Shown piece after piece: positions 1-9,143 of a stretch of DNA of 64,000 nucleotides. Origin of the DNA: Paenibacillus sp. FSL K6-1096 (GTDB lineage: Bacteria > Bacillota > Bacilli > Paenibacillales > Paenibacillaceae); contig NZ_CP150274.1 in assembly GCF_037977055.1 (NCBI RefSeq), forward strand, positions 2,480,001 through 2,544,000, given 5' to 3'. Under the pieces are notes generated by a model. That model was not told the origin of the DNA and did no database searches. It was given only the letters and a program-made list of their open reading frames with translations. Every line of letters begins with the position of its first letter. The stretch's first letter is position 1. The translations under genes were made by a program, and so were the position numbers.

Positions 1-493
1 TGCCCTGGACAATCAGGGTTGGCAGATCCACCTGGGGATAGATCCCGAAGCTCTCCCGGACCAGACGCTGGAACTCCCGGGTGGCCTTCATCGGGGTCGA
101 GCCCCATTTGCGCAGATAATTCCGGATCATCTCCGGGCGGACCAGCGTCCGCAGAATCTCACCCGGGTTCAGCGGGAACACCGGGGTGGACAGCAGCGTA
201 AGGGATTTGATCCGCGGGCCGTACTCTACCGACAGCCGGGAAGCAATCAGCGCTCCTGTAGAGAAGCCGATCAGGTGAACATCCGCTCCCCCGGCCAGCA
301 GCTGGTTCAGCTCATCCTCGGCGCTCTGCCGCCAGTCCCTGCGGCTGGAATGGAGCAGCTCCTTCCGGCTGCCTCCGTGCCCGCTGAGGGTGAAGGTCCT
401 GGACGGGTATCCGTTCCCCTCCAGAAACTGAGCCAGCGGAGAGACCTCATATTCGCCTCCGGTGAAGCCGTGTATCAATAGGCAGTGTTCCAT
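1..493 (-). CDS. alpha/beta hydrolase, carboxylesterase-like (partial, runs off the left edge)
   Basis: The reverse strand reads an open frame from an ATG at 491-493 to base 1 with no stop, so the C-terminal part lies outside the window. The N-terminus has the LLIHGFTGG oxyanion-hole segment and later GFSTG, a GxSxG nucleophile elbow, as in small Est30/YvaK-like carboxylesterases. A purine-rich stretch (GAGGTGG then GAGG) precedes the ATG. Substrate unknown; the catalytic Asp and His would lie beyond the edge. It is followed on the same strand side by unrelated surface-protein genes, so its placement says little about its role. Confidence 0.85.
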   Translation of the reverse strand, partial: MEHCLLIHGFTGGEYEVSPLAQFLEGNGYPSRTFTLSGHGGSRKELLHSSRRDWRQSAEDELNQLLAGGADVHLIGFSTGALIASRLSVEYGPRIKSLTLLSTPVFPLNPGEILRTLVRPEMIRNYLRKWGSTPMKATREFQRLVRESFGIYPQVDLPTLIVQG

Positions 494-577
494 GGTTATC
501 CTCGTTCCACCTCTTTGAATTCATCCATTTATAGAAAAATAACCCATACAGCTGCCAAAGTCAAATTCTGCCCACTG

Positions 578-1156
578 CTATCTCTCCCACCAGGTCAGGC
601 TTAATGCAGAAATAATCGTTCCGACTGCCGCACTTGAGGAGGTTACACTGGTGCTGAGGGCATTGCCCGGCGGGACAATGATGCTGCCGGTAAACGCCGG
701 ACTGAATACCCCCGGTGCGATCTGATAGGACGCCAGCACACTGCCGCCTGAAATGGCCCCTGTAGAGGACTGAACGGTCATAGCGCTGGCTGCTGCGCTG
801 GCAAGATTATTATTCACCGGAGTCAGGGTGGATGGCGAGCTAAGCGTTCCTCCCCGGACAAGGGTGAAGCTCCCCGAGATGGAAGTCAGCAACGAGGTTC
901 CTCCAATACTGCCGCTGACCCGGGAGAGATACAAGGTTCTCCCGCTGCCCGCAGGGTTGCTGATGAGCACAGAGACCGTTGCCGAGAGAAGCGACAGAAT
1001 TATGGTCGCTGAATTGGAGGCATTGGCCGAGAAAAGCACAGCGGATTGCGAGGCGCTGATCTCAGGCGGAGCACTGATATCCGGCACCTGGAACGTATTG
1101 GTCATCTCCACATAAACCGGCTGGTCATTATCATTAATTACATAGTGATTAGGCAT
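578..1156 (-). CDS. small beta-rich protein, paralogue of its neighbour; unknown function
   Basis: A 192-residue protein that I do not recognise as a named family. It begins MPN, has a long Ser/Thr/Ala-rich middle with alternating hydrophobic residues suggesting beta strands, an SNPAGSGRTLYLSRV segment, a VPPGN segment and ends in TWWER. The protein encoded at 1174-1710 has the same plan (SNPGGSGRTLYISRV, LPPGN, SWWEF), so the two are diverged tandem duplicates 17 bases apart. No signal peptide or membrane segment is visible. The ribosome site GGGAGGGG precedes the ATG. Closeness to the Thr-repeat protein and three glycosyltransferases suggests an exposed structural protein, which is inference. 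Confidence 0.75.
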   Translation of the reverse strand: MPNHYVINDNDQPVYVEMTNTFQVPDISAPPEISASQSAVLFSANASNSATIILSLLSATVSVLISNPAGSGRTLYLSRVSGSIGGTSLLTSISGSFTLVRGGTLSSPSTLTPVNNNLASAAASAMTVQSSTGAISGGSVLASYQIAPGVFSPAFTGSIIVPPGNALSTSVTSSSAAVGTIISALSLTWWER

Positions 1157-1173
1157 GGTTCACCCCTCCCGTT

Positions 1174-1710
1174 CTAGAATTCCCACCAGCTGATATTCCC
1201 CGTTGCCGCAGAGCTCCCTGATGCAATCGTTATAGTTATGGTAAGTGAGTTACCCGGCGGCAGGATAATTCTTCCGTCCAGATCGATTATGACAGGACCA
1301 ATAGGCAGCAGCATCGACATTAATGTTGCCGGAGAACCGGTCGGCGCAGCAGCCGCTGTCCGGGCAACCGCCACACTGGTGACTGCACTGCCAAAATTAT
1401 AATTGAGGGGAGTAACCACTGAGCCGCCCACCGTCGCATTACGCAGCAGAGTTAGAGTTACCGAAGCGGTACCCGAGCTTCCAATGACACGGGAAATATA
1501 TAACGTCCGCCCGCTGCCGCCCGGATTGGACACCTGTATGACCAGCGGCGCTGAAGTCGTCACCGTGGAGGCAAACGGAATCCCGAACAGCAAGCCGGAC
1601 ATGGCAGCCCCCGCTTCAGGCAGGGAACCGATTCCGGGAGCTGCATAGGTATTGACCTGCTCGGTATACAGCGGCTGATTGTTCTGGTTAAATACTGCCT
1701 CATTCGGCAT
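1174..1710 (-). CDS. small beta-rich protein, paralogue of its neighbour; unknown function
   Basis: A 178-residue protein sharing start (MPN), core (SNPGGSGRTLYISRV, LPPGN) and end (SWWEF) with the gene just downstream at 578-1156. It is rich in Ser, Thr, Ala and Gly with alternating hydrophobics and has no obvious export signal. It starts at an ATG behind ACAGGAGGAG. The two genes probably form one transcript running away from the divergent repeat-protein gene at 1991. The shared promoter region 1711-1990 shows no operator I can name. It could be a spore-surface or phage-tail-like beta protein; I cannot tell which. Confidence 0.75.
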   Translation of the reverse strand: MPNEAVFNQNNQPLYTEQVNTYAAPGIGSLPEAGAAMSGLLFGIPFASTVTTSAPLVIQVSNPGGSGRTLYISRVIGSSGTASVTLTLLRNATVGGSVVTPLNYNFGSAVTSVAVARTAAAAPTGSPATLMSMLLPIGPVIIDLDGRIILPPGNSLTITITIASGSSAATGNISWWEF

Positions 1711-1990
1711 AGGCCTACTCCTCCTGTCGGTCTAGCATATTCTCATAGTATGCATAGCGGTCCGGCAGGTTGTTCGGCGATTTGCGTATTTTTGCAGGGC
1801 TAACCCAGTCATTCTCTTATGAGCTCCATATAGTATTATCACACCACTCGCGAATGGTTCCTGCCTTATTGCAGGCTCTTCCCACTGATCACCGGCAGCT
1901 TATAAAGGCTTAAGGACCCAGACGACGGTTTGGGTCTTAGTCATGAGTAATCTGCCGTTAAGCGAATCTACCAGGAAAGGATGAAGAATT

Positions 1991-3412
1991 GTGCCGAATT
2001 TCAGTTCATTCCAGGCCAACCCGGATAATCTGCGCACTCTCATTTTCGGGCGGGACCCCTCGACCCTGATCGACCGTCCGCTGACAACTGACGCCAGCGG
2101 TAATCTGACTACTGTTATCCTGAACGGGACCATCTCCAGCATCCTAGGCGCCACGATCACAGCCGGTACACTGACCTCCGCCGGTACAGTTACTAACCTG
2201 TTAAACGGTACTATCACCAGCGTCCTTGGCGCTACGATCACAGCCGGTACACTGACTTCTGCCGGTACGGTCACCAACCTGTTAGACGGTACTATCACCA
2301 GTGTGCTTGGTGCCACTATCACCGCTGGTACACTCACTTCTGCCGGTACAGTTACTAACCTGTTAGACGGTACTATCACCAGTGTGCTCGGCGCTACGAT
2401 CACCGCTGGTACGCTCACTTCTGCCGGTACAGTTACTAACCTGTTAGACGGTACTATCACCAGTGTGCTCGGCGCTACTATCACCGCTGGTACGCTCACT
2501 TCTGCCGGTACAGTTACTAACCTGTTAAACGGTACTATCACCAGCGTCCTTGGCGCTACTATCACCGCTGGTACGCTCACTTCTGCCGGTACAGTTACTA
2601 ACCTGTTAGACGGTACTATCACCAGTGTGCTCGGCGCTACTATCACCGCTGGTACACTGACTTCTGCCGGTACAGTTACTAACCTGTTAGACGGTACTAT
2701 CACCAGTGTGCTCGGTGCTACTATCACCGCTGGTACACTGACTTCTGCCGGTACAGTTACTAACCTGTTAGACGGTACTATCACCAGTGTGCTCGGCGCT
2801 ACTATCACCGCTGGTACACTGACTTCTGCCGGTACAGTTACTAACCTGTTAGACGGTACTATCACCAGTGTGCTCGGCGCTACTATCACCGCTGGTACAC
2901 TGACTTCTGCCGGTACAGTTACTAACCTGTTAGACGGTACTATCACCAGTGTGCTCGGCGCTACTATCACCGCTGGTACGCTCACTTCTGCCGGTACAGT
3001 TACTAACCTGTTAGACGGTACTATCACCAGTGTGCTCGGCGCTACTATCACCGCTGGTACGCTGAGCAGTGTCACGTCCATTTCCCAGCGCAGCTTCATC
3101 GAGCTGCCTACGGCCGGAATCACAACCTCGGACACGTACACGCCTCTTCCGGCCAACAATACCAGCGTGCTTGGTACCTATTCTTATTTCATTGTCAACT
3201 CGGGGGCCAATCCGGTGAATACCCGGGTCGAGATCAGCGCGGACGGAACCAACTATTTCGTGGATACGACCGGAGACAATCCGCTGCCTGCGGGTTCCGT
3301 AGATGTCATAGTACCTGCACGGTTCCTGAAGTACACCCGGCTCTCCTATCAATCGGCCACACCGGGTGCGGCTTCTACGATTAATGTTATTTTTGACGCC
3401 CAAGGAACGTAA
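1991..3412 (+). CDS. Thr-rich tandem-repeat surface protein with DUF6385-like C-terminus
   Basis: 473 residues from a GTG start behind AGGAAAGG. After about 43 residues comes a run of about 11.7 near-identical 27-residue repeats (core TITAGTLTSAGTVTNLLDG), roughly residues 44-358, in which Thr, Ser and hydrophobic residues alternate as in a beta-helix or beta-fibre. The last 100 residues are non-repetitive and recall the uncharacterised DUF6385 domain (YSYFIVNSGANPVNTRVEIS, then DGTNYF); that name is from memory. Three glycosyltransferase genes follow in the same direction, making the Thr/Ser repeats likely O-glycosylation targets. There is no classical signal peptide, which would fit assembly on a spore surface from the mother cell. 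Confidence 0.8.
   Translation: MPNFSSFQANPDNLRTLIFGRDPSTLIDRPLTTDASGNLTTVILNGTISSILGATITAGTLTSAGTVTNLLNGTITSVLGATITAGTLTSAGTVTNLLDGTITSVLGATITAGTLTSAGTVTNLLDGTITSVLGATITAGTLTSAGTVTNLLDGTITSVLGATITAGTLTSAGTVTNLLNGTITSVLGATITAGTLTSAGTVTNLLDGTITSVLGATITAGTLTSAGTVTNLLDGTITSVLGATITAGTLTSAGTVTNLLDGTITSVLGATITAGTLTSAGTVTNLLDGTITSVLGATITAGTLTSAGTVTNLLDGTITSVLGATITAGTLTSAGTVTNLLDGTITSVLGATITAGTLSSVTSISQRSFIELPTAGITTSDTYTPLPANNTSVLGTYSYFIVNSGANPVNTRVEISADGTNYFVDTTGDNPLPAGSVDVIVPARFLKYTRLSYQSATPGAASTINVIFDAQGT
2120..3064 (+). repeat. 81-bp in-frame tandem repeat, about 11.7 copies
   Basis: Each unit encodes 27 residues. The junction CTGTTAGACGGTACTATCAC, or its Asn variant with AAC, recurs every 81 bases. 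Units differ mainly at synonymous sites and at one Asp/Asn position, which points to recent expansion by recombination or slippage. Copy number is likely to vary between strains and to be fragile in short-read assemblies. Confidence 0.95.
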
Positions 3413-3493
3413 GCAGCAGCCCAGTCATACGATGCAGAAGCGAAGAGTGCATGGGAAGCCATGTACTCTTTCCTATGCCAAGGAGGAACGAAT

Positions 3494-5575
3494 GTGAATA
3501 CAACTGTCAGACCTACACTCGGAGTACAGCTCATCGTCAAAAATGAAGCCGAACTCCTCCCCCGCTGCCTCTCCACACTGGGCGGTGCGGATGAAATCAT
3601 CGTGGTCGATACCGGTTCTACGGATCAATCCATAGCCGTTGCCGAGAAATATGGCGCAACGGTCGTTGAAGAGCCGTGGGCCGAAGATTTCTCAGCCGCA
3701 CGCAATACCGGACTCACCCACGCCGCCAGTGACTGGATTCTCGTGCTGGATGCAGATGAGACGCTTCAGCATTCCGTAGAGTCTATCAAGGATAAACTCC
3801 GGGGCAGCACTGCGGAAGCTTATACGGTGCGCATCGAGAATCTGCTGGGAAGCCGGCCGGAGGACCGGCTGTACCACAGCAATGTGCGCCTGTTCCGCAA
3901 CGGGCAGGGTTACCGGTTCTCCGGGAGAATTCATGAGCGTGTGGATGATTCTATCATCAGCAGACATGGAGCCGCCGCTATTGAACCCAGCGATATAGAA
4001 ATTCTTCATTACGGCTACCTGCCCGGAATCATGAGCGCCAAAAACAAAATCAGCCGCAACGAACACCTCCTGCGCCTTGCGCTTGCGGAAGAGCCGGACG
4101 ATCCCTTTTACAGCTATAATCTGGCGGTCACCTGCTGTCAGGACGGGCGGCTGCAGGAAGCCGAAGAGCTGCTGCGGAGGACCCTTGATACCGCTCCGCT
4201 TCAGGTCTCTTACCGCCCCTCTGTCATTCGTGACCTGTGTACAATCTATCAGGCGACCAGCCGGCTACAAGCGTTAGACAGCCTTCTGTCACGCGAATTG
4301 GCCCGTTATCGGGACTACCCCGACCTGCACTATATGCAAGGCCAGTCCTGGGAAAGCCAGGGCCACCTTGAACGGGCGTTCCAGTCCTACCAGCATGCGC
4401 TGGATACCGTCTCCGCCCCTGCTCCGCGCAGAGCGTATGTGACCGAACAAGGCATGAACAGCTTCCGCCCGCTGTACCGCATGGGTGTAATCGCGCAGCA
4501 GCTCGGCAATCAGCAGGAGGCTGCGCGCCTGTTCCACCGCGCCCTCCAGCATTACAATCTGTATCTTCCCGCACTGGAGGGGATCGCTGCGGCCTTTCAG
4601 GAGCTGGAGGTGCCGGATGGGGACATTGCAGGGTTGCTGATCCAGCTGGCCGGTACAGAGCAAAAGGTGTCGCGTAGCGCAATTATTGGCACGTTATATA
4701 AGCTGGGCGCTTACCAGGCCATTGCCAAGCTGCCGCCCGGACGGTTTCCGCTGGAGGAGGATACGCTGCTGTGCATCCTGTCCTCCTGGATCATTGCCGG
4801 CAAATATCATGCGTATATGCAGGCGGCAGCCAGGCTGCGTGCCGGCACCCTGCAGCTCTCCGCAAGGGGATTGGATGCTGTGACATTGCGGCAGCTCTGG
4901 CTCCTTGAAGCCGTCTCCACCTGGGAGCTGGGCGAGAAGCTGCAGGAGGAATTATGGCAGCAGGCGCCTGCGGAGCTGAAATCCGGACTTTTTGGACTGG
5001 ATGCCCGTTTGGCATCATCCGGGCAAGGGGCCGGGCCTGCCGGTCTGCAAGCACAAGCTGCTCCCTCTGTTGACTCTGCGCTCCTTGGCGAAGTGATCCG
5101 GCTGTCTGTGAAGCTTCAGTACAAGACGCTTGGCAATACGCTGGCGGAATGCTTCCCCTCTCACACCAGCATTCTGGCAGAGGCGCTCTATGAGGAAGGC
5201 TGGCGCGCCGAGGCGGGAGAGCTGTTCATCAGCCTTGTAGACCGCAAGGAAGCATCCGGGGCGACGCTGCGGTATCTCGCGGAGCTGCTGGCGGATCAGG
5301 GGCATTATACCGAAGCCGCCGGGTGGTACCGGCTCGCGCTGGAGGATGATCCCGCCAGCGGGGAGCTTCACGCCGGTCTGGCACTCTGTTATCTGCATCT
5401 TGCCGAGCAGGGGCTGAAGGAAGTGACCGGCAGCTCCGGGGAAGAGCAGACTTCAGGAGCGCTTCAAGAAGATCTGGCCGCGATAACCCGTTCCATCGGC
5501 ATATTGAACCGTACCCCCTGGCATACGAAGTGGACCTGTAAGCAGCGGCAGAGAGGGGCTGAGCTAAGCTTATGA
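3494..5575 (+). CDS. family 2 glycosyltransferase with TPR tail (first of three)
   Basis: I chose the GTG at 3494 because AGGAGG lies 7 bases upstream at 3481-3486; an ATG at 3461 has no such site. The 693-residue product starts with a GT-A domain: VQLIVKNE, DTGSTD at residues 39-44 and the metal/nucleotide-binding DADE at 86-89, then an LHYGY segment. The rest is helical with paired hydrophobic residues typical of TPR repeats. Such enzymes add a sugar from a nucleotide donor to proteins; the TPR part probably holds the acceptor. No membrane segment is visible, so it should act in the cytoplasm. Its stop overlaps the next start by ATGA. Confidence 0.88.
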   Translation: MNTTVRPTLGVQLIVKNEAELLPRCLSTLGGADEIIVVDTGSTDQSIAVAEKYGATVVEEPWAEDFSAARNTGLTHAASDWILVLDADETLQHSVESIKDKLRGSTAEAYTVRIENLLGSRPEDRLYHSNVRLFRNGQGYRFSGRIHERVDDSIISRHGAAAIEPSDIEILHYGYLPGIMSAKNKISRNEHLLRLALAEEPDDPFYSYNLAVTCCQDGRLQEAEELLRRTLDTAPLQVSYRPSVIRDLCTIYQATSRLQALDSLLSRELARYRDYPDLHYMQGQSWESQGHLERAFQSYQHALDTVSAPAPRRAYVTEQGMNSFRPLYRMGVIAQQLGNQQEAARLFHRALQHYNLYLPALEGIAAAFQELEVPDGDIAGLLIQLAGTEQKVSRSAIIGTLYKLGAYQAIAKLPPGRFPLEEDTLLCILSSWIIAGKYHAYMQAAARLRAGTLQLSARGLDAVTLRQLWLLEAVSTWELGEKLQEELWQQAPAELKSGLFGLDARLASSGQGAGPAGLQAQAAPSVDSALLGEVIRLSVKLQYKTLGNTLAECFPSHTSILAEALYEEGWRAEAGELFISLVDRKEASGATLRYLAELLADQGHYTEAAGWYRLALEDDPASGELHAGLALCYLHLAEQGLKEVTGSSGEEQTSGALQEDLAAITRSIGILNRTPWHTKWTCKQRQRGAELSL

Positions 5576-7107
5576 CCCAAACCCACAATAACCCGCTGAT
5601 CACCCTGTGCATGATCGTCCGGAATGAAGCCGAGACCCTGGCCCGCTGCCTGCGCAGTGTCCAAGGAGCTGCAGATGAGATTATCGTGGTCGATACCGGC
5701 TCCACCGACTCCACCCCCTCCATTGCCCGCAGCTTCGGCGCCCGGATCATCCGGTTCCCCTGGACCGGAGATTTCGCGGCCGCACGCAATGCCGGCCTGG
5801 ATGTGGCCCGGGGTACCTGGATTCTCGTGCTGGATGCAGATGAAGAGCTGGACCCCGAAAGCATCAAGGAGCTGCTGGTGTGCGCGAAGCATTTGGAGTA
5901 TGAGGCTTTTTTTGTGCGGATTCATAATCATCAGGGAACGGACCGCGATTCGCCGACGCTTACCGTCAATCCGATCCTGCGCATGTTCAAGAACAACAAG
6001 GACTACCGCTTCAACGGAATCGTTCACGAACAGATTGCCGCCGGCATTGTGCAGGCTACCCCGGCTGCGGCGATGCATATGAGCCCCGTGATTGTTCATC
6101 ATTACGGCTATGCCGAAGGGGTCGTGCAGAAGAAGGATAAAATCACCCGCAATCTGGAGCTGCTCAAGGCACAGCTGGAGCGGAGCCCGGAGGATGCTTT
6201 TAACCAGTTCAATCTCGCGGTGGAGTACATGCGGCTTGGCGATTACGGGCAGGCTCTGGAGCATATCCGGACTTCGCTGGACTGTGTGGTCCCGAATACG
6301 AGTTACATCCACCTGCTATATAAATATGAACTTCGCTGCCTGGCTGTCACTGGCAATATCCCGGGTGCACTGGAGGCTTGTGACCGGGGGATCTCGCTTT
6401 TCCCGGATTATCCGGACCTGCATCACCTCAAAGGCGCGCTGCTGCTCCAGGTATCCGCCTTCACTGAGGCCAAAGCTGCATTGTCCCAGGCGCTGGCCAT
6501 CGGTGCTTCCCCGCCGGTCTATCATACCGAAGCCGGGATCGGCACCTACCACACTCATGTACTTCTGGGCCAGGTATGCCAGCAGATCGGCCAGGAGACA
6601 GAGGCTATCGCCTGCTTCACCAGGGCAGCCCAGCTCCACCCGGAGCCATGGCCGGTAATCGCCCGGCTCGTGCGGCTGTTCAAATGCTCAGGCCGCAGCC
6701 ATGACCTCCGGGGCTGGCTGGCCGAGCATCTGCCCGCCAGCCTGGCGGAGCAGCGCCCGAAGCTGGTTCGCCTGCTGGTGATGGACGGCTGTTATGCCGC
6801 CGCTGCTGATGTGATGGAAGGCGGGGCGGAGGCGCTATCTGTTGCTGCTTGGCTTAAGCCATTGCGGCGCGCGGATGCGGCTTCAGCCGTTGAACTGGAG
6901 TTCAGCGGCATCAGCGCGCTGCTGGAGCATCCTGTGATTGCCGGGGCAGACGCCCGGCCAGCCGCCGCCGAAGCTGTAGCGGCCACAGTCCAGCCCTGGA
7001 TATGCCTGGCCGACAAAGCTCTGGCTGCATTAGGAGCTTCGTCTGTTTTTTCACCGGCGGCTGCGGCCATTCGTCTTGCTCTCCCGCTTCCCAGACCCGC
7101 CGATTAG
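5572..7107 (+). CDS. family 2 glycosyltransferase with TPR tail (second of three)
   Basis: A 511-residue paralogue of the upstream gene, translationally coupled to it by an ATGA overlap. The GT-A domain has LCMIVRNE, DTGSTD at residues 41-46 and DADE at 88-91, followed by VHHYGYAEG and KDKITRN, a block shared by all three enzymes at the junction with the TPR-like helices. It is shorter than its siblings mainly in the C-terminal half. Donor and acceptor are unknown; context suggests it modifies the repeat protein encoded at 1991-3412, perhaps adding the second sugar of a short chain. Confidence 0.88.
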   Translation: MTQTHNNPLITLCMIVRNEAETLARCLRSVQGAADEIIVVDTGSTDSTPSIARSFGARIIRFPWTGDFAAARNAGLDVARGTWILVLDADEELDPESIKELLVCAKHLEYEAFFVRIHNHQGTDRDSPTLTVNPILRMFKNNKDYRFNGIVHEQIAAGIVQATPAAAMHMSPVIVHHYGYAEGVVQKKDKITRNLELLKAQLERSPEDAFNQFNLAVEYMRLGDYGQALEHIRTSLDCVVPNTSYIHLLYKYELRCLAVTGNIPGALEACDRGISLFPDYPDLHHLKGALLLQVSAFTEAKAALSQALAIGASPPVYHTEAGIGTYHTHVLLGQVCQQIGQETEAIACFTRAAQLHPEPWPVIARLVRLFKCSGRSHDLRGWLAEHLPASLAEQRPKLVRLLVMDGCYAAAADVMEGGAEALSVAAWLKPLRRADAASAVELEFSGISALLEHPVIAGADARPAAAEAVAATVQPWICLADKALAALGASSVFSPAAAAIRLALPLPRPAD

Positions 7108-7124
7108 AAAGGAGCATCCAGTCG

Positions 7125-9080
7125 ATGAATATTCCCGGGGTTTCCCTCTGCATGATCGTTAAGAATGAATCGCAGCATCTGGAGCATTGTCTGCGGTCCG
7201 TCCAGGGCATCGTGAGCGAGATTATCATTGCCGACACCGGCTCGACAGATAACAGTATGGATACCGCCCGCAGGTTCGGTGCCCGCATCCTCTCTGTACC
7301 TTGGGAGCATGACTTCTCCCGGGCACGCAACCGTACGCTGGAGCTGGCCACCTGTGCCTGGATTCTGGTGCTGGACGCAGATGAAGCCCTGGCCGGATGG
7401 AATCCGGAAAGGGTACAGAACCTGCTGGAGCCGGGGTCTGCGGAGGGGTATTTTCTGCCTTTTATTCATTATGTGGGGGAAGCTGCGGGACGGGAGTACG
7501 TAACGGACAATGTATGCCGGCTGTTCCGCAATGATGAACGCATCCGGTTCCGCGGGAGCATTCATGAAGAGGTGGCCTCCAGTATCTGGAGCCTGCCAGG
7601 GGGAAAGATTGCCTATGCCGGCCTGCCGGTCCATCACTACGGTTATCTGGACGGGGAGCTTCGGCGCAAGGATAAGGCCAGCCGCAATCTGGAGCTGATC
7701 CACGCTGCACTCCAGCTTGAGCCGGACAGCATTCCTCTGCGGTACGCACTGGGTACGGAGTATTATCAGCAGGGAGACTATAACGCAGCCGCAGAGCTGT
7801 TGCTTCCGCTGCTGAATGAAGTACCGGCTGACTCAGGGTATACTGCTGACCTGTATCTCAAGACAGCCTTTGCCCTCCAGGAGGGCGGGCAGCCTGCGGA
7901 AGCGGAGTCTGTCTATGAAGCCGGGAGCCGGCTCTATCCTGATTTCACCGATCTGCTGGAGAGCTATGCAGGACTCCTGCTGGAGCAGGGGCAGGCATGG
8001 CAGGCTTACCTGCTGCTTCAGCGGGCACTGGACAGCGGGAATACCTCGCATAAGTATCCCTCTTCCTCCGGCAGCGGCACCAGCCGCACCCGCCTGGCTG
8101 CCGGGCGGGTCTGCGAGCAGCTCTTCCGCTATGGCGAAGCGCTCGAGCATTACAGGCAGGCCGCCGGCTACGCCCCCGGCGAGCCTGCCGCCTGGGAGCA
8201 GCTGGCCACGCTGTGCCTGCTGTCCGGCCAAGAGGAGGAGCTGACGCATATTACCCGTCAGCTCCTCCCGGCCCTGCCCCGGCGAGTGCTGACCCGGCTG
8301 GTGCCGGCCGCACTCAATGCCCGCGCCGCCCGCTGGCTGGCGGCGCTTCTCGCAGCACCGCAGCTGCCGGAGGAGATCCGGCAGCTGCTTCAGGTGCTGC
8401 TGCGGGCGCTGTTCCGGGACGCGGAACAGCCCGAAGCCGCATCCGCCGCGCTTGCGCGGATGCAGCAGGAAGCGCCGGATGACCCGTGGGTATCCGGCTA
8501 TCTGTGGGCCTTGTCCTGCCGCAGCGGCGGGATCGCCGAGGCAGGACAAGGCCAGGGGCGGCTGGCTGCGCTGCCGCCCGGCCCCGCGGCCGTGCGAAGC
8601 CGGCCCGCGCAGCAGAGCGCAGATGCTCCGCCCAGCTGGGCAGAGCAATCCCGCGCGACCCAGCTGCTGGTCCAGGCAGGCGCCTGGGAGGCACTGCTCC
8701 AGTTGGGCAGCCACTCAGACGCTGCCCGCTTCCGCTGGAGCAGACTGCCCTTGCCGCTGCTGCAAGGGCTGCTGGATGCACCGGCACCGTTTAAGGTGCA
8801 GTGGTGCGCCATGTACACCGGGCAGGCCGATCACCGCCCGCCCGCTGATGCTGCCGAATGGCTGCTCTATGCAGCCATCGCATGCTCCTGCGGGCAGGTC
8901 CCGCTGCTGACGCACGCCGAGGAACAGGCGCTGTGCCAATCCGGCAGCGCCGCTGCAACGGTTGGCCTCAGCTACCACAGGCTGCTGCTGGCAGCAGAGA
9001 CGCACCCGCAGGGCGGCTCGCCGGCTGTCGGCAGCATTCCTTGGCTGCTGCTTGTGAAGTCGGCGCTTCAGAGCAGATGA
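7125..9080 (+). CDS. family 2 glycosyltransferase with TPR tail (third of three)
   Basis: The ATG at 7125 is preceded by AAAGGAG and starts at the same point of the fold as its paralogues, so I prefer it to an in-frame start at 7002. The 651-residue product has LCMIVKNE, DTGSTD at 37-42, DADE at 84-87 and VHHYGYLDG, then a long TPR-like region. The C-terminal third is very Ala/Leu/Gln-rich and locally GC-rich with several long shadow frames. It ends the operon; I saw no clear terminator in the 60 bases before the convergent gene at 9144. Confidence 0.87.
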   Translation: MNIPGVSLCMIVKNESQHLEHCLRSVQGIVSEIIIADTGSTDNSMDTARRFGARILSVPWEHDFSRARNRTLELATCAWILVLDADEALAGWNPERVQNLLEPGSAEGYFLPFIHYVGEAAGREYVTDNVCRLFRNDERIRFRGSIHEEVASSIWSLPGGKIAYAGLPVHHYGYLDGELRRKDKASRNLELIHAALQLEPDSIPLRYALGTEYYQQGDYNAAAELLLPLLNEVPADSGYTADLYLKTAFALQEGGQPAEAESVYEAGSRLYPDFTDLLESYAGLLLEQGQAWQAYLLLQRALDSGNTSHKYPSSSGSGTSRTRLAAGRVCEQLFRYGEALEHYRQAAGYAPGEPAAWEQLATLCLLSGQEEELTHITRQLLPALPRRVLTRLVPAALNARAARWLAALLAAPQLPEEIRQLLQVLLRALFRDAEQPEAASAALARMQQEAPDDPWVSGYLWALSCRSGGIAEAGQGQGRLAALPPGPAAVRSRPAQQSADAPPSWAEQSRATQLLVQAGAWEALLQLGSHSDAARFRWSRLPLPLLQGLLDAPAPFKVQWCAMYTGQADHRPPADAAEWLLYAAIACSCGQVPLLTHAEEQALCQSGSAAATVGLSYHRLLLAAETHPQGGSPAVGSIPWLLLVKSALQSR

Positions 9081-9143
9081 TGACAGGGATCATGACTATC
9101 CAGATTGACTTAATTTCATCTATGGCAGGACACCTTTTTTTGG

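Noticed and set aside
1900..3159. 419-residue reverse-strand open frame opposite the repeat protein
   Set aside because: The 81-base period is a multiple of three, so absence of a stop in one unit keeps the antisense frame open through all. It has no ribosome site and merely mirrors the repeats.
7833..8714. 293-residue reverse-strand open frame within the third glycosyltransferase
   Set aside because: GC-rich shadow of the Ala/Leu/Gln-rich tail; no start signal.
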